A DNA stretch of 64,000 bases from Arthrobacter sp. GMC3 (GTDB taxonomy: Bacteria; Actinomycetota; Actinomycetes; Actinomycetales; Micrococcaceae). Both the position numbers and the translations under genes were made by a program. Shown one piece after another: positions 55,341 through 64,000 of this stretch. Location: the NCBI RefSeq assembly GCF_002929305.1, contig NZ_PJIO01000001.1, positions 609,118 to 673,117 of the forward strand, read 5' to 3'. Below the pieces are notes generated by a model. The model was not told the DNA's origin and made no database searches. It worked only from the letters and a program-made list of their open reading frames with translations. Numbering within the stretch: the stretch's first letter is position 1; each line of letters begins with the position of its first letter.

Positions 55341-55564
55341 CCACAGACCTGGCACACCTCCGAATCCGCGTTGGACGACCAGTGGTGTCCACGCTGGCGG
55401 GACTTATCGTCATTACCCCTTTTGCTATCTATGACGCTGCCGCTGTGGTTAGGGCGACGACGGAACGGCGGCGCAAGGCGGCCAGAAACTGGCTGTACCT
55501 TGCACCGCCGTCGTTCTTCATTTTGTGCACATCGCTAGAAGTGCTCGAACGTCTCGCCCGCTGA
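55337..55564 (+). CDS. Small hypothetical membrane protein
   Basis: The 75-aa product starts with GTG overlapping the methyltransferase stop (GTGA), a usual sign of translational coupling. It has one or two hydrophobic segments (TLAGLIVITPFAIYDAAAVV; WLYLAPPSFFILCTSLEVL). No family is recognised. Confidence 0.5.
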   Translation: MTTDLAHLRIRVGRPVVSTLAGLIVITPFAIYDAAAVVRATTERRRKAARNWLYLAPPSFFILCTSLEVLERLAR

Positions 55565-55577
55565 GTGGCTTGTGCGC

Positions 55578-57044
55578 CTACTTGCCGTTCTCCAGGAGCT
55601 CGGCGGCCACAATCCGCTCCGCCTCCAGGTCGCCCTGGAAGGTGGCGTAGCGGGCCAGGTGGTTCGGGCGGCGCCGCAGGAAGAACCAGACAACCCCGAG
55701 CAAAATGAACCAGATCGGTGTCACCAGAAGGGCCTGCAGGGTGTCTTTTTGGGTGGTCAGGGCCCACAGCACAAAGGCGAAGAAAGCGAACACCACAATC
55801 ACCATGGGAATGCCGCCGGGCATCTTGAACTTTGAGCTGTTGTGAAGCTCCGGGCGGCGTCGGCGGAAGGCCACGTAGCTGGCCAAAATGATGGACCAGA
55901 CAAACACGAAGCAGACGGCGGAGACTGTGGTCACCATTTCAAAAGCCTGGCCAATGTCCTGGCCGGCGTACATCAAAATGACGCCGGAAAGCAGCAAGAT
56001 GCAGGAAAGGAACAGCGCGTTGCTGGGTACTTTGCGGCTGGAGAGCTTGCCGAAACGCTTCGGCGCATCACCCTCCTGGGCCAGGCCGTAGACCATGCGC
56101 GAGGTGGAGTAGATGCCGGAATTGGCGCTGGACATGGCTGAGGTTAGCACCACAAGATTCACCACGGTGGCCGCTGCACCTAGCCCGGCGAGCGAGAACA
56201 TGGCGATGAAGGGGCTGTGGCCGGCGGCGAACTGGGTCCAGGGGATGACGGACATCAAGATGATCAGGGCGCCCACGTAGAAGAGCAGTACCCGGATCGG
56301 GATGGAGTTGATGGCTTTGGGGAGGTTCTTCTCCGGGTCCTTCGCCTCGGCCGCGGTGGTGCCCACCAGTTCAATGCCCACAAACGCGAAAACGGCAATC
56401 TGGAAGCCGGCCACAAAGCCCATGAACTCGTTCGGGAAGAAGCCTCCATGGCTCCACAGGTTCGTGAAAGTCGCCGGGCCGGCCTCAGAGCGGAAGCCGC
56501 TGAAGATCATGAACAAGCCCACAATGATCAGGGCCGCAATGGCGAGGATCTTGATCAAGGCAAACCAGAATTCTGTCTCACCAAAGGCCTTCACCGTGGT
56601 CAGGTTCAGCAGCAAAAGGATGCCGATGGTCACAAGACCGGGGATCCAGAGCGGAAGCCGCGGCCAGAGTTCCTGTGAATAACCGGCGATGGCGATGACG
56701 TCGGCGATCCCGGTAATCACCCAGCAGAACCAGTATGTCCAGCCGGTGAAGAAGCCCGCCCAGGGGCCCAGCAGGTCAGCGGCGAAATCGCTAAACGACT
56801 TGTAGTGGAGGTTGCTCAGCAGCAGCTCACCCATGGCACGCATGACAAAGAACAGCATGAAACCGATGATCATGTACACGAAGATCACCGACGGGCCGGC
56901 CGCCGAGATGGTCTTACCCGAACCCATGAACAGGCCCGTTCCAATGGCACCGCCGATCGCGATCAGCTGGATGTGCCGGTTGCTCAGCTGACGCTCAAGC
57001 TGTGGCGCCGCATTCTGGGTCGCCGCGGATTTGTGGATCGTCAA
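55578..57044 (-). CDS. Amino-acid permease (CycA-like), probable glycine transporter
   Basis: The 488-aa APC-family transporter has 12 predicted helices and the N-terminal signature QLIAIGGAIGTGLFMGSGKTI. It resembles D-serine/D-alanine/glycine transporters (CycA). The glycine riboswitch directly upstream supports glycine as substrate. The TTG at 57044 is chosen because GGAGTTCCT lies just before it and matches the leader of gcvP, where the same GGAGTTCCT precedes the ATG; the reading MTIHK there parallels MTITS of GcvP. The in-frame ATG at 57056 has no binding site but cannot be excluded. Confidence 0.88.
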   Translation of the reverse strand: MTIHKSAATQNAAPQLERQLSNRHIQLIAIGGAIGTGLFMGSGKTISAAGPSVIFVYMIIGFMLFFVMRAMGELLLSNLHYKSFSDFAADLLGPWAGFFTGWTYWFCWVITGIADVIAIAGYSQELWPRLPLWIPGLVTIGILLLLNLTTVKAFGETEFWFALIKILAIAALIIVGLFMIFSGFRSEAGPATFTNLWSHGGFFPNEFMGFVAGFQIAVFAFVGIELVGTTAAEAKDPEKNLPKAINSIPIRVLLFYVGALIILMSVIPWTQFAAGHSPFIAMFSLAGLGAAATVVNLVVLTSAMSSANSGIYSTSRMVYGLAQEGDAPKRFGKLSSRKVPSNALFLSCILLLSGVILMYAGQDIGQAFEMVTTVSAVCFVFVWSIILASYVAFRRRRPELHNSSKFKMPGGIPMVIVVFAFFAFVLWALTTQKDTLQALLVTPIWFILLGVVWFFLRRRPNHLARYATFQGDLEAERIVAAELLENGK

Positions 57045-57081
57045 AAGGAACTCCATCGTTGCGGTGGCAGGGGTGCCACGA

Positions 57082-57292
57082 TGATTGGGGTTCCTCCCCG
57101 CTCTGTCTGGGACCTGAGAGTTTCCGCGATGCCTTGCCAGCAAGGGATCGCTTGCACCTTCGGTGAGCCCGGTTTCCCGAACTGCTTTCCAGAGTTGCCT
57201 AGCCACGGCGGTACATGGGCCTGAGAGATTCCCGGGGAGGGTTTGCTCCTTCGGCGCCTGCAGAACGTACCGGCAGAACTCTCCCGCCGCGG
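57082..57292 (-). ncRNA. Tandem glycine riboswitch (permease leader)
   Basis: Read on the minus strand, the first aptamer begins at 57292 with GCGGGAGAGTTCTGCC, and its P1 partner lies near 57203-57211. It holds the conserved CGCCGAAGGAGCAAA and AATCTCTCAGGCCCATGTAC. The second aptamer has CACCGAAGGTGCAAGCGATC and AACTCTCAGGTCCCAGACAG and closes with GAGCGGGGAGGAACC. Both match the glycine aptamer consensus. No intrinsic terminator follows, so control is probably at translation. Confidence 0.93.
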
Positions 57293-57512
57293 ATCAATGG
57301 GCGCTTCACTTTTTAGGTGATGCGAGTCACACACTAGACCCTGAGGTGCTTGAGATGCAAAACCGGCGACGGCGTCAGATTGGCGGACCCTATGCCGGCG
57401 GACATGCCGAAGGTTGGGTCAAGGGGTGGCTCGAATCCGCGGATTTTGCCCGGATTGCTTTCATCGTGTAATCTGTGAGCCGAGTCACCCACAACTTAAA
57501 ACGCCTTTTGAA
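57293..57512. promoter_or_regulatory. Divergent promoter region between two glycine riboswitches
   Basis: About 220 bp without a gene. TTGCTT and TAATCT near 57457-57474 are a plausible promoter for gcvP. Two related sequences (GCGAGTCACAC near 57326 and CCGAGTCACCC near 57481) flank the region and could bind a shared regulator. Confidence 0.45.
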
Positions 57513-57719
57513 CCGTGGCGGGAGAGTCCTCCCGCAGTTTCGGCGGCGCCGTAGGAGCAAATCCTCCCCAGGAATCTCTCAGGCCCCTGTACCGCCACGG
57601 CGAGGCAACTCTGGAAAGTAGTGCTGCGAAAGCCTCACTCACCGACGGTGCAAGCGCCACCCTTGATCTCCAAGGGACGCGGAATCTCTCAGGTCCAAGA
57701 CAGAGCGGGGAGGAACCCA
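57513..57719 (+). ncRNA. Tandem glycine riboswitch (gcvP leader)
   Basis: The first aptamer starts CCGTGGCGGGAGAGTCC; P1 is closed by CGCCACGG at 57593-57600. It contains GCGCCGTAGGAGCAAATCC and AATCTCTCAGGCCCCTGTAC. The second aptamer holds CACCGACGGTGCAAGCG and AATCTCTCAGGTCCAAGACA and ends GAGCGGGGAGGAACCC. The tandem layout and spacing are those of the cooperative glycine riboswitch, which turns on gcv genes when glycine is abundant. Confidence 0.95.
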
Positions 57720-57768
57720 GCCCTTGCCGCACCCCTTTTACAGGGACGGCCGTTCTTTGGAGTTCCTC

Positions 57769-60648
<2,880 letters not shown>

Positions 60649-60665
60649 CCCGCAAAGGAATTCCC

Positions 60666-61787
60666 ATGACTGAGAACCACACAGCCCTTTACGGCGAACA
60701 CGAAAAAGCCGGCGCCTCCTTCACCGACTTCGGTGGCTGGCAGATGCCGCTGAAGTATTCCTCCGAACTGGCCGAACACCACGCTGTCCGTAACGCGGCG
60801 GGCCTCTTCGACCTCTCCCACATGGGGGAAGTCTGGGTCAGCGGCCCCGACGCCGCCGCATTCCTGGACTACGCACTGGCAGGCAAACTGTCCGCCGTTG
60901 CCGTGGGAAAGGCCAAGTACTCGCTGATCTGCAACGCCGACGGCGGCATCATCGACGACCTGATCTCTTACCGACGCTCCGATGATAAGTACCTGGTGGT
61001 CCCCAACGCCGGTAACGCGGCCACCGTTGCTGCGCTGCTGGCCAAGCGTGCCGCCGGGTTCGACGTCGAGGTCAACGACGTCTCCAGCGAAACCTCGCTC
61101 ATCGCCGTGCAGGGACCCAACGCCGAGGCGATCCTGCTGACGCTGGTACCAGCCGAACAGCACGCCCTGGTCACCGAGCTGAAGTACTACGCCGCCGTGG
61201 ACGTCACCATCAATGGCCAGGAACTGTTGCTGGCACGCACGGGCTACACCGGCGAAGACGGCTTCGAAATCTACATCCCCAACGCCGGTGCTGCAGCGCT
61301 GTGGCAGGCACTGCTTGCCAACGGCACCGAGCACGGCCTCATCCCGGCCGGGCTCGCTGCCCGCGACTCCCTGCGCCTGGAAGCAGGCATGCCGCTCTAC
61401 GGCAACGAACTTTCGTTGGAAGGCCACGCCTACTCCGCCGGCCTGGGCCCAGTGGTCTCACTGGCCAAGGAAAGCGACTTCGTCGGCAAGACGGCCCTCG
61501 CAGCCATCAAGGAATCCGGTGAAGGCTCCACCATTGGCCGCAAGCTCGTGGGACTGAAGGGCCTTGGCCGCCGCTCCGCGCGCGGACACTACCCGGTCCT
61601 CAAGGACGGCGCCACGATCGGCGAAGTCACCTCCGGCCAGCCGAGTCCCACCCTGGGCTACCCGGTCGCGATGGCCTATGTGGACGTGGCTCATGCCGAA
61701 GTCGGTACCCTGCTGGACGTGGACCTCCGCGGCAAGGCTGAGCCCTTCGAAGTGGTTGCCCTGCCGTTCTACAAGCGCCAAAAGTAA
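60666..61787 (+). CDS. gcvT: Aminomethyltransferase, T protein
   Basis: The 373-aa THF-dependent enzyme releases ammonia from the aminomethyl-lipoyl arm and forms 5,10-methylene-[46 protein letters not shown] and [17 protein letters not shown] are conserved family segments. It starts 17 bp after gcvP with AAAGGA upstream. Confidence 0.97.
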   Translation: MTENHTALYGEHEKAGASFTDFGGWQMPLKYSSELAEHHAVRNAAGLFDLSHMGEVWVSGPDAAAFLDYALAGKLSAVAVGKAKYSLICNADGGIIDDLISYRRSDDKYLVVPNAGNAATVAALLAKRAAGFDVEVNDVSSETSLIAVQGPNAEAILLTLVPAEQHALVTELKYYAAVDVTINGQELLLARTGYTGEDGFEIYIPNAGAAALWQALLANGTEHGLIPAGLAARDSLRLEAGMPLYGNELSLEGHAYSAGLGPVVSLAKESDFVGKTALAAIKESGEGSTIGRKLVGLKGLGRRSARGHYPVLKDGATIGEVTSGQPSPTLGYPVAMAYVDVAHAEVGTLLDVDLRGKAEPFEVVALPFYKRQK

Positions 61788-62091
61788 CACCCGCGTCGCC
61801 GGGGCCCTGCTTCTCTGGCCCCGGCAACGGACCGGTATTTTCTCGGCGACTATCCGGCCCGTCGGCCGCGGGCGGCCTTGGAGGCCTCCTTTACGTCGCC
61901 TACGAAAACACCGGCTCCGTTGCCTCGGCGTAGTCGGCACCTTCCCTGGACGACAGACCGATAGGCCCCTGACGCTCGCAAGCTCGCAACGGGACCCTCG
62001 CGTCTGTGGGCCCAGCCGAGGAAATACCGGCTCCGTCGCTGCCGCCTTCACAACGTACATAGTCTTCACCAAACCAACAGAACGGATCATC
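61788..62091. repeat. Gap between gcvT and gcvH with repeated and inverted elements
   Basis: About 300 bp without a gene splits an operon whose other gaps are 0-20 bp. ACCGGCTCCG occurs twice (near 61910 and 62022, preceded by GAAAACACC and GGAAATACC), and GGACCGGTATTTTCTCGG near 61828 is an inverted relative. The arms at 61828 and about 62018 could pair over ~190 nt. Confidence 0.55.
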
Positions 62092-62475
62092 ATGAGCAAA
62101 GTAGCTGCCGAACTAAAGTACTCCGTCGAACACGAGTGGATCGCCGCCGATGGCGCCGGCCCTTCCACCATCGGTGTCTCCGCTGTGGCGGCCGACGCCC
62201 TCGGTGACATCGTCTACGTCGACCTGCCCGAAGTGGGCGCCACCGTCACCGCCGGGGACACCTGCGGTGAGATCGAATCGACCAAGTCCGTCTCCGATCT
62301 GTACTCCCCGGTCACGGGCGAAGTCACCGAAGTGAACACCGCCGTCGTCGATGACCCGGCCCTGATCAACTCCGATCCCTACGGTGCAGGCTGGTTGTTC
62401 AAGGTGTCCGTGGAATCCGAGGGCCCGCTGCTTTCCGCAGCGGAGTACGCCGCTGCCAACGGTGGCGAGCTGTGA
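62092..62475 (+). CDS. gcvH: Glycine cleavage H protein
   Basis: The 127-aa lipoyl carrier has the attachment lysine K65 in [16 protein letters not shown] and the family N-terminus YSVEHEWI. Length is normal. The glyA start overlaps its stop by 4 bp. The long in-frame extension before 62092 lies in the repeat-rich gap and is rejected. Confidence 0.96.
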   Translation: MSKVAAELKYSVEHEWIAADGAGPSTIGVSAVAADALGDIVYVDLPEVGATVTAGDTCGEIESTKSVSDLYSPVTGEVTEVNTAVVDDPALINSDPYGAGWLFKVSVESEGPLLSAAEYAAANGGEL

Positions 62476-63788
62476 GCGCCGTCGGAGTGGACTACGTTCA
62501 GGTAGTCTCCGCCAGCCTGGATGCTCCGCTGTCCGAGCTGGATCCAGAAATCGCCGTCCAGATCGACGCCGAACTGTCCCGCCAGCGGACCGGCCTGGAA
62601 ATGATCGCCTCGGAAAACCACACAGCGGCCGCCGTCATGGCAGCCCAGGGTTCGGTGCTGACCAACAAGTACGCCGAGGGTTACCCGGGACGCCGCTACT
62701 ACGGTGGCTGCGAGCATGTCGACGTCGTCGAGCAGCTGGCCATCGACCGCGTCAAGGACTTGTTCGGCGCAGGATTCGCGAACGTGCAGCCGCACTCCGG
62801 TGCCCAGGCCAACGCATCCGTCATGCACGCTCTGATCAAGCCCGGCGACACCATCATGGGCCTGAACCTGGCCCACGGCGGCCACCTCACGCACGGCATG
62901 AGGATCAACTTCTCCGGCCGTCTCTACAACGTGGTCCCGTACCAGGTGCGCGAAGACACGCACCAGGTGGACATGGCTGAGGTGGAGCGTCTGGCGCTCG
63001 AACACAAGCCGGCCCTGATCGTTGCCGGCTGGTCCGCTTACGCCCGCCAGCTGGACTTCGCCGAATTCCGCCGCATCGCTGACCTGGTGGGTGCCTACCT
63101 CATGGTGGATATGGCTCACTTCGCCGGCCTGGTGGCCGCCGGGCTGCACCCCTCACCGGTGCCGCACGCTCACGTCACCACGTCCACCACGCACAAGACC
63201 CTGGCCGGTCCGCGCGGCGGCATCATCTTGAGCAACGACGCCGACATCGCCAAGAAGATCAACTCGGCTGTGTTCCCGGGACAGCAGGGCGGCCCGTTGG
63301 AGCATGTCATCGCTGGCAAGGCTGTGGCGTTTAAGATCGCCGCATCGGAGGAGTTCAAAGAACGCCAGGAGCGGGTGTTGCTTGGTGCCCGCCTGCTGGC
63401 CGACCGCCTGATCCAGCCTGATGTTGCTGCCAAGGGAATCTCCGTGATTTCCGGCGGCACGGACGTTCACCTGGTTCTGGTGGACCTGCGCAACTGCGAG
63501 CTCAACGGCCAGGAGGCTGAGGACCGGTTGGCGGCCATCGACATCACCGTCAACCGCAACGCCGTGCCGTTCGATCCGCGCCCGCCCATGGTCACCTCCG
63601 GTCTGCGCATTGGCACCCCCGCCTTGGCAACTCGAGGCTTCGGCGAGGCCGCTTTTGCCGAAGTGGCGGACATCATTGCCGAGGCCCTTTTGGCCGATTC
63701 CGACGCGGATCTGTCCGGTTTGCGCGCCCGGGTTGAGGTTCTGGCCACAGCCCACCCGCTCTACCCGTCCGTGGCCAATCTTTCCTAG
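62472..63788 (+). CDS. glyA: Serine hydroxymethyltransferase
   Basis: The 438-aa PLP enzyme interconverts serine plus THF and glycine plus methylene-THF. The PLP lysine is K242 in [52 protein letters not shown] has the family signature. GTG start overlapping gcvH (GTGA). Together with gcvPTH it turns two glycines into one serine. Confidence 0.97.
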   Translation: MSAVGVDYVQVVSASLDAPLSELDPEIAVQIDAELSRQRTGLEMIASENHTAAAVMAAQGSVLTNKYAEGYPGRRYYGGCEHVDVVEQLAIDRVKDLFGAGFANVQPHSGAQANASVMHALIKPGDTIMGLNLAHGGHLTHGMRINFSGRLYNVVPYQVREDTHQVDMAEVERLALEHKPALIVAGWSAYARQLDFAEFRRIADLVGAYLMVDMAHFAGLVAAGLHPSPVPHAHVTTSTTHKTLAGPRGGIILSNDADIAKKINSAVFPGQQGGPLEHVIAGKAVAFKIAASEEFKERQERVLLGARLLADRLIQPDVAAKGISVISGGTDVHLVLVDLRNCELNGQEAEDRLAAIDITVNRNAVPFDPRPPMVTSGLRIGTPALATRGFGEAAFAEVADIIAEALLADSDADLSGLRARVEVLATAHPLYPSVANLS

Positions 63789-63802
63789 ACGGTACAGTTG
63801 CT

Positions 63803-63836
63803 CCCTGCGGTGGCCGCTTTGACGGCCACGGCAGGG
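63803..63836 (+). terminator. GC-rich hairpin after glyA
   Basis: CCCTGCGGTGGCCG and CGGCCACGGCAGGG form a 14-bp stem with one mismatch; no T-tract follows, so termination may be partial. Confidence 0.5.
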
Positions 63837-63874
63837 GGATCGGCCGGGCACCCCGACAGGGTGTGTCCAGCTCT

Positions 63875-63894
63875 CCGCCAGGTTTCACTGGCGG
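63875..63894 (+). promoter_or_regulatory. Small hairpin ahead of the serine dehydratase gene
   Basis: CCGCCAG (63875-63881) and CTGGCGG (63888-63894) form a perfect 7-bp stem 30 nt before the ATG at 63925. Confidence 0.35.
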
Positions 63895-63924
63895 GAAGAA
63901 TTTAGTCTTTAGTGAGGGACTCAC

Positions 63925-64000
63925 ATGTCCGTTGGTGTTTTTGATTTGTTTTCGGTGGGTATTGGTCCCTCGAGTTCTCATACGGTGGGGCCGATGCGGG
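63925..64000 (+). CDS. sdaA: L-serine ammonia-lyase, N-terminus only
   Basis: The visible 25 residues (SVGVFDLFSVGIGPSSSHTVG) are the conserved start of the single-chain iron-sulfur L-serine dehydratase. GAGGGAC precedes the ATG. The gene continues beyond the window. It deaminates serine to pyruvate, completing a glycine-to-serine-to-pyruvate route with the upstream cluster. Confidence 0.9.
   Translation, partial: MSVGVFDLFSVGIGPSSSHTVGPMR

Noticed and set aside
61564..62091. N-terminal extension of GcvH
   Set aside because: It overlaps gcvT and the repeat-rich gap; GcvH starts normally at 62092 and has its usual length from there.

Overview
The window is a high-GC actinobacterial chromosome segment, most likely from an Arthrobacter-like member of the Micrococcaceae. 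This is inferred from gene content and style: guaB3 near guaA, SURF1 beside a DUF3817 protein, an LAxTG-anchored surface protein, PadR/ABC1-kinase and MmyB-type regulator pairs, a gcvP-gcvT-gcvH-glyA-sdaA cluster behind a tandem glycine riboswitch, and many promoters whose -10 box lies exactly 6 nt before the start codon (leaderless mRNAs). No rRNA, CRISPR array or replication origin was seen.

Layout. 1-21.8 kb is core chromosome: purine genes (guaB3, guaA), a large beta-helix surface protein, glpD with a lone PTS EIIA, SURF1, a 1372-aa degenerate SF1-helicase/nuclease, a CpaB/SAF protein, an FmdB zinc ribbon, 5-formyl-THF cyclo-ligase, galU, an acetyltransferase and an NmrA-like protein.

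21.89-39.60 kb is a tRNA-Ala genomic island. It starts inside an intact tRNA-Ala(CGC) and ends at a 35-bp exact copy of that tRNA's 3' end; no integrase is left. Directly behind the tRNA sits a 4.73-kb transposon-like unit (22071-26802). It has about 26-bp terminal inverted repeats, four 19-bp subterminal repeats at the left end and a 5-bp target duplication (CTGGG), but no transposase. Its cargo is a two-component system divergent from a MurG paralogue plus a LegB-like NDP-HexNAc 4,6-dehydratase. This is the most unusual system in the window: a mobile, signal-controlled cassette that could alter lipid II or a similar glycolipid. The rest of the island is sparse and partly decayed. It holds a truncated deaminase, a phosphatase-like protein, a bacteriocin-like secreted protein with a small membrane partner, a tandem P-loop kinase-like protein, a free-standing ClpC N-terminal domain, a HIT protein, several small membrane proteins and three copies of a ~100-bp dispersed repeat.

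39.7-57 kb is accessory core: a CMD-SDR-cupin operon divergent from a MmyB-type regulator and MFS exporter, a VOC protein, an AraC regulator, a stand-alone ATPase, a Vat-type acetyltransferase, a membrane GDPD, trpF, a PadR/ABC1 pair with two 15-bp operator-like boxes, a Rox-like rifamycin monooxygenase, a LOG protein and a methyltransferase. 55.6-64 kb is the glycine/serine unit: two tandem glycine riboswitches back to back drive an amino-acid permease (minus strand) and gcvP-gcvT-gcvH-glyA (plus strand), followed by the start of an L-serine dehydratase.
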